DNA of 64,000 bases, from positions 57,796-121,795 of the forward strand of contig NZ_AFIE01000006.1 in the NCBI RefSeq assembly GCF_000214135.1. Reading direction: 5' to 3'. This stretch comes from Acinetobacter sp. P8-3-8 (GTDB lineage: Bacteria > Pseudomonadota > Gammaproteobacteria > Pseudomonadales > Moraxellaceae). A program made the position numbers and the translations under genes. The notes beneath the pieces are model-generated. The model saw only the letters and a list, made by a program, of their open reading frames with translations, was not told the origin of the DNA and did not search any database. Positions 1 to 10,026 of the stretch are shown here, one piece after another; the first letter of the stretch is position 1, and every line of letters begins with the position of its first letter.

Positions 1-33
1 TTAAAAATATGAAAATTAATAAAATATGTGTAT

Positions 34-1203
34 ATGAAAATTGCAATTGTGGGTACAGGTTATGTCGGCTTGTCGAATGCCATGATTTTTGCACAACATC
101 ATGAAGTCATTGCTGTTGATGTGATTCCAAAAAAAATTAAACTGCTCAATCAAAAAATCTCTCCAATCCATGACCCTGAAATTTCTCATTTTTTACAAAA
201 TAAAAAATTAAATTTTAAAGCCACCTTACATCCTGACGAGGCGTATGCCTGCGCTGATTTTGTGATTATCGCAACGCCGACCGATTATGACTTAAGTACC
301 AATTATTTTGATACAAGTAGCGTTGAACAAGTGATTCAGGCGGTATTACACATCAACCCCAATGCTGTCATGATTGTTAAATCAACTGTTCCTGTGGGCT
401 TTACCGAAAAAGTTAAAGCAAAATATCAAACTGAAAATATTATTTTTTCTCCTGAGTTTTTACGTGAAGGCAAAGCCTTACATGACAATCTTTATCCTTC
501 ACGAATTATTATTGGAGAAAAGTCAGAAAGGGCCCAAGTCTTTGCCGATATGTTAATTCAAGGTGCGCTTAAAAAAGATAGCCCTGTTCTATTTACCGAC
601 GCCACAGAAGCGGAAGCGATTAAATTATTTGCCAATACCTATTTAGCCATGCGTGTTGCATATTTTAATGAGCTAGATACCTATGCCCAAATCTATCATC
701 TCAATACCAAACAAATCATTGATGGTGTTTGTCTAGACCCCAGAATCGGTAAATTTTATAATAATCCCTCGTTTGGTTATGGGGGATATTGCCTCCCTAA
801 AGATACTAAACAGTTACTTGCCAACTATGATCAGGTGCCAAGCAACCTGATTAAAGCCATTGTGGATGCTAACAGTACCCGCAAAGATTTTATTGCCGAA
901 TCCATTATTCAACAAAATCCTAAAATCGTCGGCATTTATCGTTTGGTCATGAAAAGTGGCTCAGATAATTTTCGTGCTTCGGCGATTCAAGGCGTCATGA
1001 AACGTATCAAAGCACGCGGCATAAAAGTGATTATTTATGAGCCGACATTGAGTCAAAAAAGATTTTTTAATTCAAAAGTGATTGAAGATTTAGAAAAATT
1101 CAAACAGCGTTCAGACTTAATCCTAAGCAATAGACAATCTGAGGAACTTTCAGATGTTTGGGATAAAGTGTATACCCGTGATATTTTTGGGATAGATGAC
1201 TAA
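34..1203 (+). CDS. ugd: UDP-glucose 6-dehydrogenase
   Basis: Oxidises UDP-glucose to UDP-glucuronate with two NAD+, supplying a precursor for capsule and other surface polysaccharides in the cytoplasm. The N-terminus carries the Rossmann motif GTGYVGL (about residues 7-13). The middle has the family signatures SPEFLREG and the catalytic-cysteine loop [11 protein letters not shown], with Cys near residue 253. At about 389 residues it is the short bacterial form. An in-frame GTG lies two codons upstream at 28, but the ATG at 34 gives the expected start MKIAIVG. A hairpin terminator follows directly. Whether a capsule locus lies upstream cannot be seen from this window. Confidence 0.93.
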   Translation: MKIAIVGTGYVGLSNAMIFAQHHEVIAVDVIPKKIKLLNQKISPIHDPEISHFLQNKKLNFKATLHPDEAYACADFVIIATPTDYDLSTNYFDTSSVEQVIQAVLHINPNAVMIVKSTVPVGFTEKVKAKYQTENIIFSPEFLREGKALHDNLYPSRIIIGEKSERAQVFADMLIQGALKKDSPVLFTDATEAEAIKLFANTYLAMRVAYFNELDTYAQIYHLNTKQIIDGVCLDPRIGKFYNNPSFGYGGYCLPKDTKQLLANYDQVPSNLIKAIVDANSTRKDFIAESIIQQNPKIVGIYRLVMKSGSDNFRASAIQGVMKRIKARGIKVIIYEPTLSQKRFFNSKVIEDLEKFKQRSDLILSNRQSEELSDVWDKVYTRDIFGIDD

Positions 1204-1224
1204 GCCCCAATAAAGTGCAAACCA

Positions 1225-1255
1225 TAAAAAAGGACTGCAATGAGTCCTTTTTTAT
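1225..1255. terminator. Bidirectional terminator between ugd and ilvE
   Basis: Stem AGGACT / AGTCCT with loop GCAATG, flanked by an A-run on the left and a T-run on the right, so it can act on both strands. It sits between convergent ugd and ilvE. Confidence 0.8.
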
Positions 1256-1265
1256 GTTGATTGAC

Positions 1266-2192
1266 TTATTTTACATAAGTCAACCAATGTGCATATTTAG
1301 GGTCTTTGCCCTGAACAGCATCAAAGAATGCTTTTTGGATTTTTTCAGTAATCGGACCACGTGTACCTGAGCCGATTTCACGGTCATCATATTCACGGAT
1401 TGGTGTCACTTCCGCAGCGGTACCTGTAAAGAATGCTTCATCTGCAATATAGAATTCATCACGCGTAATACGACGTTCAACCACGTCATAACCTAAATCT
1501 TTTGCAATGGTCATGACTGTTTGACGAGTAATCCCTTCTAATGCACCACCTGCTAAATCAGGTGTATGCAATACACCATCTTTGATCAAGAATACGTTCT
1601 CACCAGCGCCTTGACAGACGAAACCATTCGGATCAAGCAACATCGCTTCATCATAACCTGATTGAACTACTTCTTGATGTGCCAAAATTGATACGGTGTA
1701 GTTACCAGATGCTTTCGCTTTACACATCGTCACGTTTGGATGATGGTGTGTAAATGATGAAGTCTTCACACGAATACCACGTGCCATTGCTTCATCGCCA
1801 AGGTAAGCACCCCAGCTCCATGCAGCGACAGTTGCATGAATTGTATTATCAGTAGCAGCGATACCTAATTTTTCAGAACCAATAAAGATAATTGGACGTA
1901 AATAGCAAGATGCCAATTTATTGTCACGTACCACATCAATTTGAGCTTGCTCAAGCGTTGCTTGGTCAAATGGAACTTTCATTTGATAAATTTTTGCAGA
2001 GTTCAACAACCGTTTTGTATGTTCTTGAAGGCGGAAAATCGCGGTACCATTAGGCGTTTCATAAGCACGGACACCTTCAAAAACGCCCATACTATAATGT
2101 AATGTATGAGTTAAGACGTGGACTTTAGCCTCACGCCAATCAACCATTTGTCCATCTTGCCAAATAAAACCATCACGATCAGCCAAGTTCAT
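1266..2192 (-). CDS. ilvE: Branched-chain amino acid aminotransferase
   Basis: PLP-dependent class IV aminotransferase that performs the last step of Leu, Ile and Val synthesis (and the first step of degradation) with glutamate/2-oxoglutarate. The conserved HYSMGVFEGVRAY block lies near residue 35. The PLP lysine is K160 in KAKASGNY, and the cofactor-binding GTAAEVTPI block lies in the C-terminal half. A GTG three codons upstream (2201) is possible, but the ATG at 2192 has a GGAG eight bases ahead and gives the usual start MNLADRDGFIW. It lies 26 bp downstream of glnE and is probably co-transcribed with it. The remaining ilv genes are far away at 56.8-60.2 kb. Confidence 0.95.
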   Translation of the reverse strand: MNLADRDGFIWQDGQMVDWREAKVHVLTHTLHYSMGVFEGVRAYETPNGTAIFRLQEHTKRLLNSAKIYQMKVPFDQATLEQAQIDVVRDNKLASCYLRPIIFIGSEKLGIAATDNTIHATVAAWSWGAYLGDEAMARGIRVKTSSFTHHHPNVTMCKAKASGNYTVSILAHQEVVQSGYDEAMLLDPNGFVCQGAGENVFLIKDGVLHTPDLAGGALEGITRQTVMTIAKDLGYDVVERRITRDEFYIADEAFFTGTAAEVTPIREYDDREIGSGTRGPITEKIQKAFFDAVQGKDPKYAHWLTYVK

Positions 2193-2218
2193 GGCGCACA
2201 CTCCAAATTTTTACACAA

Positions 2219-4969
2219 TTATTCACTTTCCACAGCGAGGGTCGCTGTTGGATCAATTAATCTTTGCCACAACTTGCAAACGACCTCTCGGGTATCTTGC
2301 CAATCTTTAGCATTGACTTGCATGTTATGATTTGCAAGTGCTAGACGATGGCTTTCGGCGCGTTCACTGAGATAAGCTTGAATCAAGGCAACTGCATCAT
2401 CACTGGATAAGCGATTTGTTTTTGCAGCATCCTCTAGGATTCGTACATTGTCGGAATAATGGGCGAGATCTTGATTCGTCCCACTCCAGGCTAACACCAT
2501 ATACTGTGCCATAAATTCAATGTCAACGATACCACCTGCATCTTGTTTTAAATGAAAAATGCCATCTTTTTTTTGCTCTTTTGATGAACCAAGATGATCT
2601 TTCATTTTCTGACGCATGTTTAATACTTCTAGGCGTACAGTTTCCTCTTCTCTCGGCAATGTGAGAATACGGCAACGTAATTCTTCAAATTTTGTTCTTA
2701 AAATTTGTTCACCCGCAATCGAACGTGCCCGTACAATCGCTTGATGTTCCCATAACCATGCATTTTTAAGCTGATATTGTTCAAAAGCTTTCAGGCTCGT
2801 GACCAACAAGCCTGCTTCTCCCGAAGGACGTAGACGAGTATCAATTTCATAGACTCGACCATCTAAGGTCTGTGTGGTCATGAGTGATAAGAACTTTTGT
2901 GCAACACGCATTGCAAACTCAAAACCACTAATCACTTTATGACCATCTGTATCTGCTTGTTCATCCATATAATGAATAAAAACCAAATCTAAGTCTGAAC
3001 CATAACCTAACTCTATTCCACCGACCTTGCCATAACCAATGACCGCATACGCCATGTGATCCAATGAACAACGTTTTCCTTCAACATCAACAGGATAACC
3101 ATGTCGTTTTACAACAGTTTGATAAGCGAGGTTGAGTGTTGCATTCACAGAAACCTCAGCAATATCTGTTAAGGCATCAGACACTTTCATTAACGGACTT
3201 TCAGCAAGTACATCACTAGCAGCAACAGTCAACACATTGGATTTTTTGAATAAACGCAAAACTCGCATTTGATCTTCAACTTGATCTATTTCAATGCGAA
3301 GTAATTGTTGTCGTAGCGAATCCTCTAAATCTTTGCGTTTTGGCAACTCAAAATCCATCGATAAAAATTCATCGAGTAATACTGGATAATGGGTCAACTC
3401 CTCACAAATCCACGGACTGACTGTGGCCATTTTTACCAGTCGCTGCAACGCACCTTTACTCTCTATCAGCATGACTAAGTACACTGTACGGCGCATGACA
3501 GATTCAACCAAAGGCATCAAACGCATCAACGCAATTTGTGGTTTATCTGACTGTAAAATGGCTTCAATCAAATGTGGCCAAAACTCTTTTAAACGCTGCA
3601 CAGCTTTAGCAGGTAATTTTTTGATTGCATGTCCAAACCAAAACTCATGAATCAAATTCTTGGCATTGTCATCCAATATAGCGTCTAACTGCTGCTCTAA
3701 TTGACTAAAACTTTCTGTTGGTGATTCTAGACCTTTTTCTTTGATCAAATGCTCAAACTGATAAATCACCTTACTGCGCTTTTGATTCAGGTATTCAGTA
3801 AAACTATCCCAATCATCAAATTCTAAAGTATCAATAATACGCTGACGTAACTCAGGCTCTGTTGGTAAAGACTGCGTTTGTTGATCATTCAAAGCCTGAA
3901 TCGCATGTTCAACACGGCGTAAGAATAAATATGCATCTTCAAGATCCAAAACGGATTGCTGATCTAATAAACCCACTTCACCTAAGTGTTGTAGGCTAAT
4001 TAAACATTGACGGTCTTGTAACTCTAATTTAGATCCACCATAAATAAGCTGGAATACTTGTACAATAAATTCAACTTCACGAATTCCGCCTGCACCTAAC
4101 TTAATATCATCAGCAATATTGCGACGTGCTACTTCACGCTCAATCATGGCTTTCATTTCACGCATTGCTTCAAAAGCGGTGTAGTCCACATACTTACGGA
4201 ATACAAAAGGTCTTGTCATATCTAAGAGTTCTGCACCCTCTTTTCCGCCAGAAACAATACGTGCCTTAATCCATGCGTAACGTTCCCATTCACGTCCATG
4301 CTGACTTAAATATTTTTCTAAAGCAGCATGACTAATCGCCAAAGCAGAGCCATCACCCCAAGGGCGTAAGCGCATATCAACACGGAATACAAAACCATCT
4401 GCTGTGATATGTTCAAGCAGATAAATGATTTTCTGTCCCCAATGGATGCAAAACTGTTGAACATCAATACATTTACGTCCATTGGTTTCACCCTGTTCAT
4501 CAAAGGCGAAAATTAAGTCTATATCACTCGATAAATTCAGTTCTTGTGCGCCCAATTTCCCCATGGCAATCACAATTAAATCTTGCACTTTCCCATTATA
4601 TCCAACAGGTTCACCATGCTTTGCAAGCAATGGAATACGTGCGAAATCTTTGGCAACGTTAATACTTGCATCGGCAAAATCAGAAAGTTCACGTGTGAGT
4701 GTAACCACATCAGTGAGTTGATTGGCATCTTGCCAAATCCAGCGAAACATCAGACGTGCACGTAAAATACGTAGCGTTTTCATCCAGCGTATTTCATCGT
4801 GAATATTGACAAGTTCGTGATGAATCAGCTGTTGTATTTGTTCTGTGCTGAGTGATTGCTGAAATTGATCGATTGCATAATCTTGTTCTAAAGCAACTTG
4901 ATGTAAACCTAATACTTGTTCTGCATACTGACTGGCATGTAATGTTTTTTGCAATTGCTCAGCATTCAT
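2219..4969 (-). CDS. glnE: Bifunctional glutamine synthetase adenylyltransferase/deadenylase
   Basis: Adds AMP to, or removes it from, a tyrosine of glutamine synthetase in response to PII state, tuning nitrogen assimilation. Two nucleotidyltransferase domains are visible. The N-terminal deadenylase half has LSSDIDLIFAFDE (Asp149 and Asp151). The C-terminal adenylylating half has YGSDLDLVFIHY near residues 655-660. Each is followed by a helical regulatory segment. At 916 residues it is slightly shorter than the enterobacterial enzyme (about 945). No strong Shine-Dalgarno sequence precedes the ATG at 4969. It is followed closely by ilvE. Confidence 0.95.
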   Translation of the reverse strand: MNAEQLQKTLHASQYAEQVLGLHQVALEQDYAIDQFQQSLSTEQIQQLIHHELVNIHDEIRWMKTLRILRARLMFRWIWQDANQLTDVVTLTRELSDFADASINVAKDFARIPLLAKHGEPVGYNGKVQDLIVIAMGKLGAQELNLSSDIDLIFAFDEQGETNGRKCIDVQQFCIHWGQKIIYLLEHITADGFVFRVDMRLRPWGDGSALAISHAALEKYLSQHGREWERYAWIKARIVSGGKEGAELLDMTRPFVFRKYVDYTAFEAMREMKAMIEREVARRNIADDIKLGAGGIREVEFIVQVFQLIYGGSKLELQDRQCLISLQHLGEVGLLDQQSVLDLEDAYLFLRRVEHAIQALNDQQTQSLPTEPELRQRIIDTLEFDDWDSFTEYLNQKRSKVIYQFEHLIKEKGLESPTESFSQLEQQLDAILDDNAKNLIHEFWFGHAIKKLPAKAVQRLKEFWPHLIEAILQSDKPQIALMRLMPLVESVMRRTVYLVMLIESKGALQRLVKMATVSPWICEELTHYPVLLDEFLSMDFELPKRKDLEDSLRQQLLRIEIDQVEDQMRVLRLFKKSNVLTVAASDVLAESPLMKVSDALTDIAEVSVNATLNLAYQTVVKRHGYPVDVEGKRCSLDHMAYAVIGYGKVGGIELGYGSDLDLVFIHYMDEQADTDGHKVISGFEFAMRVAQKFLSLMTTQTLDGRVYEIDTRLRPSGEAGLLVTSLKAFEQYQLKNAWLWEHQAIVRARSIAGEQILRTKFEELRCRILTLPREEETVRLEVLNMRQKMKDHLGSSKEQKKDGIFHLKQDAGGIVDIEFMAQYMVLAWSGTNQDLAHYSDNVRILEDAAKTNRLSSDDAVALIQAYLSERAESHRLALANHNMQVNAKDWQDTREVVCKLWQRLIDPTATLAVESE

Positions 4970-5122
4970 TGGGGAAAGCTCGTACGTCTATTTTCTCAGT
5001 TTATTTATAGCAGCTTGGCTTGGCTTTAGGGGAAGATTTTGTATTTTTCTTAAAACATTAAGATCATAAAATAAACAGTTATTTTTATCTTCAAAAATAT
5101 AAGCAGCTTTTTTAATTTTAAC

Positions 5123-6385
5123 TCAAGTTTGCACAACTTCATTTGAGGATAAAGTTAAATGAGGTTCTTTGGCTGTAGGCAACAATACTTTAAATATTGT
5201 CCCCTCACCTTTACTTGAGCTTACTGAAATTTCACCATGATTTAGATCAACAAAACGCTTACACAGCACTAAACCTAAGCCTGTACCTTTTTCACCCGTT
5301 GTACCTTTAAGACTCACTTTAATTTTTGGTTCAAATACTTGATCAATTTGAGATTGCGTCATCCCAAGCCCAGAGTCTTTGATCATAATTTCAATATTAT
5401 TCCCCACACTCTTGGCGGTCACACTGACTTTCCCCGTACCATCTGTATGGGTAAATTTTAAAGCATTGGACACTAAATTTTGAATAATCGAAGTCACCAT
5501 ATTCATATCTGCAAAAACAGTTAAATCCGCAGGTACATCTTCAATCAGTTCAATGTTCTTTTTAACAGCTAAAGTATTTAAAACATCATAAACAATTCTG
5601 GAAGTTTGTTTTAACTTAAAATTAATCGGATGATATTCAAATCGTCCACCTTCAGCCATTGCCCAATTGAGTAAGTTTTCTAGCAAAGAATACGTAGATT
5701 GCAACGTTTCATATAAATAATTGGCAATATTTTGCGCATTCGCATCATCCAAAGTCTCTCGCTCATTGGCAAGAACGTCTGAAAAACCGATCAGCCCATG
5801 GAAAGGTGCACGTAAATCATGCGCGATAATTTGAAAAAACTTTGTTTTACTAAAATTTAAAGCTCGTTCTTGTTCGTACAACTCATAATAGTCTTCAGAT
5901 TCAAAATTTCTTTGTAATGTTGTCGTCAAACCCGAAGTTAACTCTTTCAATAAGTCTATTTGTTTCGCTGTAAATTCTGATATTTGCTGATCAAAAAAAT
6001 AGACATGAGCTATCGATTCCTGCGTTTCAAATCGCAAGTCATAACACAACAACCGACGATGTTCGAGGCCTAAATTGGATAAATGTGCTGATAATTTTTT
6101 ATAATGTGGATGATGTTGAGTGATGGCTAAATCATTTTCAAAATAGGTCGCAAAGTTTTTCTTATTTTGTACGAATAGCGCTTTGAAATCAGATTCTTCA
6201 GATGCAATCCATTTATAAGGTTCATTATGAAAAGTAAAAATTGCATTTCCGACATTCAAAATTGCACGTGCAATTCGCATAAAGCGTGCAATTTTATTAT
6301 CAGCAGTATAAACACCCAACAATAAAGACAACTTACAAGCACTGAGCTGTTCTGCTTGATGAGCTTCTAAAACCTGCAATCCCAT
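5123..6385 (-). CDS. Orphan GAF-like sensor histidine kinase
   Basis: Predicted cytoplasmic two-component sensor kinase. Residues about 10-160 look like a GAF-type sensor domain. The HisKA H-box IIAHDLRAPFHGLIGF gives phospho-acceptor His189. The catalytic ATPase domain shows the N-box NLVSNALKFT, G1 DSGLGM and G2 GEKGTGLGLVL. No membrane segment or signal peptide is visible, so the signal is probably intracellular. The ATG at 6385 has GAGG five bases upstream; the GTG at 6391 overlaps that site and is less likely. No response regulator gene is adjacent (glnE lies downstream, a non-coding gap upstream), so its partner is unknown. Confidence 0.82.
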   Translation of the reverse strand: MGLQVLEAHQAEQLSACKLSLLLGVYTADNKIARFMRIARAILNVGNAIFTFHNEPYKWIASEESDFKALFVQNKKNFATYFENDLAITQHHPHYKKLSAHLSNLGLEHRRLLCYDLRFETQESIAHVYFFDQQISEFTAKQIDLLKELTSGLTTTLQRNFESEDYYELYEQERALNFSKTKFFQIIAHDLRAPFHGLIGFSDVLANERETLDDANAQNIANYLYETLQSTYSLLENLLNWAMAEGGRFEYHPINFKLKQTSRIVYDVLNTLAVKKNIELIEDVPADLTVFADMNMVTSIIQNLVSNALKFTHTDGTGKVSVTAKSVGNNIEIMIKDSGLGMTQSQIDQVFEPKIKVSLKGTTGEKGTGLGLVLCKRFVDLNHGEISVSSSKGEGTIFKVLLPTAKEPHLTLSSNEVVQT

Positions 6386-6614
6386 ATTCACCTCATCTTG
6401 CCTTTCAGTTAATGAAGTCGCTTTTCAAAAATAACCTTTAAATATAAAGTTGCGTATTTAACCCTTCTAAGATAAGGAAATTCAATATATTGACGAAACA
6501 CTACGTTTACAAATGTTCACATAAAATAATATAACAGTTATATTTTTAAATAAAACCAAATCTATTTAAATTTCGATAAAAATCACTCTTTTTTGTATCA
6601 ATTTAAATTACTGT

Positions 6615-6722
6615 GTGATCAGCCATGAACTTACAGAGCAAAAACACCAAGTTGGTATCACTATTATTGTTCAAAAATTGGAAGGCCCTATTTTAAATGC
6701 CTTACTTGATAAAACTCGCTGA
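6615..6722 (+). other. Possible short ORF or decayed C-terminal fragment
   Basis: Reading from the GTG at 6615 gives 35 residues beginning VISHELTEQKHQ and ending NALLDKTR. The composition is more protein-like than the surrounding AT-rich DNA, and the frame stays open upstream without a good start. It could be the surviving 3' end of a lost gene, or chance. No ribosome binding site is seen and no family was recognised. Confidence 0.2.
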
Positions 6723-7074
6723 TTTAATCGCACTTTAAATCTATAATCTATATTTTTCTCGCTATGAGATATTTTAATTTTATCGAATAGCGATCCTAAA
6801 ACTCACTTTTATTTTCTTTCAAATCATTTTTCAACACGATGAAACTGCTCTTTTAAATTTTAAATAAGTCATTTTGAACAGATCATCTTGAAATAAGTTA
6901 TCTTCATAAAAGACCAATTCGCTTATCCACACGCAATTGAGACAAAACTCTAAATTGATTCAGCAAAAATAATGCGATAAATGTCAGTTTTCAATCATTT
7001 TCCAGACTAAAAACAGCCGAAGTATATCGCATCAATATTGTAGTATTTTTTTGCGAAATGTCGTTATCACGGAA

Positions 7075-7183
7075 CTTACGTTGACTGAGAAGCAATGAAG
7101 GCAGATACTCTTAAGGTTTATTTTAGCAAATCGGTTCATAGGAGCTGAGTAAAATTCACTCCTAAAACTCAATTCAACGTAAG
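7075..7183 (+). promoter_or_regulatory. Inverted repeat in icd leader overlapping the ribosome binding site
   Basis: CTTACGTTGA at 7075-7084 and its exact complement TCAACGTAAG at 7174-7183 are separated by about 90 bases. The second arm runs into the Shine-Dalgarno AAGGGG of icd. A smaller hairpin (GAGT at 7147-7150 with ACTC at 7158-7161) can form in the loop. Pairing of the long-range stem would partly hide the ribosome binding site, suggesting translational control. This is inferred from sequence only. Confidence 0.4.
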
Positions 7184-7192
7184 GGGCTATAT

Positions 7193-9427
7193 ATGGCTGG
7201 TGGAAAGTCAACAATCATTTACACACTGACTGACGAGGCGCCATTGTTGGCGACTTATTCGCTGCTGCCGATCATTGAGACTTTTACTAAGCCGGCAGGC
7301 GTCGAGATCGTCAAAAGTGACATCTCAGTGGCCGTACGTGTACTCGCAGAATTTTCAGATTACTTAACTGACGAGCAGAAAGTACCTAATAACCTTGCAG
7401 AATTAGGTCGTCTTACTCAAGATCCAGATACGAACATTATCAAATTGCCGAACATCAGTGCTTCAGTTGCACAGTTAACATCGTGCATCAAAGAGCTTCA
7501 ATCGAAAGGTTTTGCAATTCCAGATTATCCAGAAAATCCGACGACTGATGAAGAGAAAGAAATCAAAGCTCGTTATGGCAAATGTCTAGGTTCAGCAGTA
7601 AATCCAGTATTACGTGAAGGTAACTCTGACCGTCGTGCACCTGCTGCAGTTAAAAATTATGCGAAAAAACACCCTCATTCGATGAGCGAATGGAAACAGT
7701 GGTCACAAACCCACGTTTCGCACATGGAAGAAGGTGATTTTTATCACGGCGAAAAGTCAATGACGCTTGACCGTGCACGCAATGTGAAAATGGAACTCAT
7801 CACAAAAAGTGGTGAAAACATTGTATTAAAACCAAAAGTCGCATTGCTAGATGGCGAAGTCATCGACTCAATGTTCATGAGCAAAAAAGCACTTTGTGAT
7901 TTCTATGAGAAAGAACTTGATGATTGCCGTGATGCAGGTATTTTGTTCTCGTTACATGTAAAAGCAACGATGATGAAGGTTTCACACCCGATCGTATTTG
8001 GTCATTGTGTTAAAATCTATTACAAAGATGCATTTGAGAAACACGGTAAGTTATTTGACGAATTAGGTATTAACGTCAATAACGGTATGGCAGGTTTATA
8101 CGAGAAAATCGAAACGTTGCCAACATCACTACGTGAAGAAATTATTGAAGATTTACATGCTTGCCAAGAGCACCGCCCTGCACTTGCAATGGTTGACTCT
8201 GCAAAAGGCATCACCAACTTCCATTCACCAAATGACGTGATCGTTGATGCATCTATGCCTGCAATGATCCGTGGTGGCGGTAAAATGTGGGGTGCTGATG
8301 GTAAGCAGTATGATTGTAAAGCTGTTATGCCTGAATCAACTTTCGCACGTATCTACCAAGAAATGATCAATTTCTGTAAGTGGAATGGTAATTTTGATCC
8401 GAAAACCATGGGTACAGTACCAAACGTTGGTTTGATGGCTCAAAAAGCTGAAGAATACGGTTCACACGATAAGACTTTTGAAATTACTGAAGCTGGTATC
8501 GCAAATATTACCGATCTTGACACGGGTGAAGTGTTGATGTCGCAAAATGTTGAAGAAGGCGATATCTGGCGTATGTGCCAGGTGAAAGATGCCCCAATTC
8601 GTGACTGGGTAAAACTTGCAGTAACACGTGCTCGTAACTCAGGCATGCCAGCAATCTTCTGGTTAGACCCATACCGTCCGCATGAAAATGAATTAATCAA
8701 GAAAGTTGAAAAATACTTGAAAGAGCATGATACAACTGGTCTTGATATTCAAATCATGTCGCAAGTACGTGCAATGCGTTATACGCTTGAACGTGTAGCT
8801 CGCGGTCTAGACACAATTTCCGTGACTGGTAACATCTTACGTGACTACTTGACTGACTTATTCCCAATTATGGAACTCGGTACTTCTGCGAAAATGTTGT
8901 CTATCGTTCCGCTTATGGCGGGCGGTGGTATGTACGAAACAGGTGCAGGCGGTTCAGCACCTAAACACGTACAACAACTTGTTGAAGAAAACCACTTACG
9001 TTGGGACTCACTAGGTGAATTCCTTGCGCTAGCAGTTTCTCTTGAAGAGCTTGGTCTCAAAGAAAACAATGTGCGTGCGAAATTGTTGGCGACAACTCTG
9101 GACCAAGCAACTGGCAAACTTCTTGATAATGACAAGTCTCCTTCTCGTCGTACTGGCGAACTAGATAACCGTGGTAGTCATTTCTATCTTGCATTGTACT
9201 GGGCGGAAGCGCTTGCTGCACAAAATGAAGATGCTGAATTGAAAGCCAAGTTTGCTCCATTAGCGAAAGCATTGGCTGAGAATGAAGATAAGATCATTGC
9301 AGAGCTTGCAGCGGTACAAGGTACGCCTGCAGATATCGGCGGTTACTATGCAGTTGATACAGCGAAAGTTGATGCGGTCATGCGTCCAAGTGCAACGTTA
9401 AACGCAACGCTTGCAGCTGCTCAATAA
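7193..9427 (+). CDS. icd: NADP-dependent isocitrate dehydrogenase, monomeric type
   Basis: Converts isocitrate to 2-oxoglutarate and CO2 with NADP+ in the TCA cycle. The 744-residue length and sequence (start [12 protein letters not shown], then [29 protein letters not shown] and [15 protein letters not shown]) mark the monomeric 80-kDa class rather than the dimeric Icd of E. coli. Some Acinetobacter carry both classes. A strong AAGGGG lies eight bases before the ATG. Transcription ends at a strong hairpin after the gene, so it is monocistronic. The leader carries an inverted repeat described separately. Confidence 0.97.
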   Translation: MAGGKSTIIYTLTDEAPLLATYSLLPIIETFTKPAGVEIVKSDISVAVRVLAEFSDYLTDEQKVPNNLAELGRLTQDPDTNIIKLPNISASVAQLTSCIKELQSKGFAIPDYPENPTTDEEKEIKARYGKCLGSAVNPVLREGNSDRRAPAAVKNYAKKHPHSMSEWKQWSQTHVSHMEEGDFYHGEKSMTLDRARNVKMELITKSGENIVLKPKVALLDGEVIDSMFMSKKALCDFYEKELDDCRDAGILFSLHVKATMMKVSHPIVFGHCVKIYYKDAFEKHGKLFDELGINVNNGMAGLYEKIETLPTSLREEIIEDLHACQEHRPALAMVDSAKGITNFHSPNDVIVDASMPAMIRGGGKMWGADGKQYDCKAVMPESTFARIYQEMINFCKWNGNFDPKTMGTVPNVGLMAQKAEEYGSHDKTFEITEAGIANITDLDTGEVLMSQNVEEGDIWRMCQVKDAPIRDWVKLAVTRARNSGMPAIFWLDPYRPHENELIKKVEKYLKEHDTTGLDIQIMSQVRAMRYTLERVARGLDTISVTGNILRDYLTDLFPIMELGTSAKMLSIVPLMAGGGMYETGAGGSAPKHVQQLVEENHLRWDSLGEFLALAVSLEELGLKENNVRAKLLATTLDQATGKLLDNDKSPSRRTGELDNRGSHFYLALYWAEALAAQNEDAELKAKFAPLAKALAENEDKIIAELAAVQGTPADIGGYYAVDTAKVDAVMRPSATLNATLAAAQ

Positions 9428-9465
9428 GTTAAATACGACACTGATTGAATCAGTAATGTAAAAAG

Positions 9466-9495
9466 AAAGCCGATGCCAATGCATCGGCTTTTTTA
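9466..9495 (+). terminator. Rho-independent terminator of icd
   Basis: Eleven-base stem AAAGCCGATGC / GCATCGGCTTT with CAAT loop followed by a T-run. Confidence 0.9.
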
Positions 9496-9711
9496 TTCTT
9501 AAATTATAAAATCACAACGATCTAGGCGTATTCTTATCTTCTGATTTTGTAGAAAGTCAAAAATAGATACCTAATAAAAATCTGACTTATGAATATTATT
9601 ACAAACAACTTTGAAAATATTTGAGAAAATATGATGAATAATAATGAGATACGATAAATAAAAACTTTTAGTTTCAGTTCACAAGAAAACAGATTATTTA
9701 TTTTTTAAGCA

Positions 9712-9747
9712 ATAAAAAACCCCAAGACTGAATGTGCTTGGGGTTTT
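9712..9747 (-). terminator. Terminator of tRNA-Leu
   Basis: Stem AAACCCCAAG / CTTGGGGTTT with a ten-base loop. On the minus strand it is followed by a T-run, directly downstream of the tRNA gene. Confidence 0.85.
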
Positions 9748-9756
9748 CTAAATATC

Positions 9757-9843
9757 TGGTCCCGAGGGTCGGACTCGAACCGACACGTCATCGCTGACAG
9801 TGGATTTTGAGTCCACCGCGTCTACCAATTTCACCACCTCGGG
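9757..9843 (-). tRNA. tRNA-Leu (anticodon CAA)
   Basis: Acceptor stem CCCGAGG / CCTCGGG with encoded CCA, D-arm containing TGGTAGACGC, and anticodon stem GTGGA/TCCAC with loop CTCAAAA, giving anticodon CAA, which reads UUG. There is a long class II variable arm and a T-loop GGTTCGAGTCC. The total of 87 bases fits tRNA-Leu. It stands alone with its own terminator and lies opposite to queA. Confidence 0.95.
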
Positions 9844-10026
9844 AGAGGTTGTGTGCGTATAATAACGCGTTTAACTTTCTTGTCAACGATAAGTTATTAT
9901 ATTTGATTAATTTTAAATCATATCGCGTTTTTTTGGATTATAAAGCATCAATTTCAGCCATTAATTTGAAAAAAGACTATACTAGCCAAAGTTTTTAAAT
10001 TTTAAATGCCAAATACTCTCTCCATG

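Larger units (their letters stand above)
6386..7192. other. 800-bp intergenic region between divergent genes
   Basis: AT-rich gap between the divergently transcribed sensor kinase and icd. No convincing full gene is present. It contains a 35-codon open frame at 6615-6722 that may be a gene remnant, and the structured leader of icd from about 7070. The promoters of both neighbours must lie here, but no clear -35/-10 pair stands out. Confidence 0.5.

Noticed and set aside
8440-9272. Open frames antisense to icd
   Set aside because: Shadows of the strongly biased icd reading frame; no start signals.
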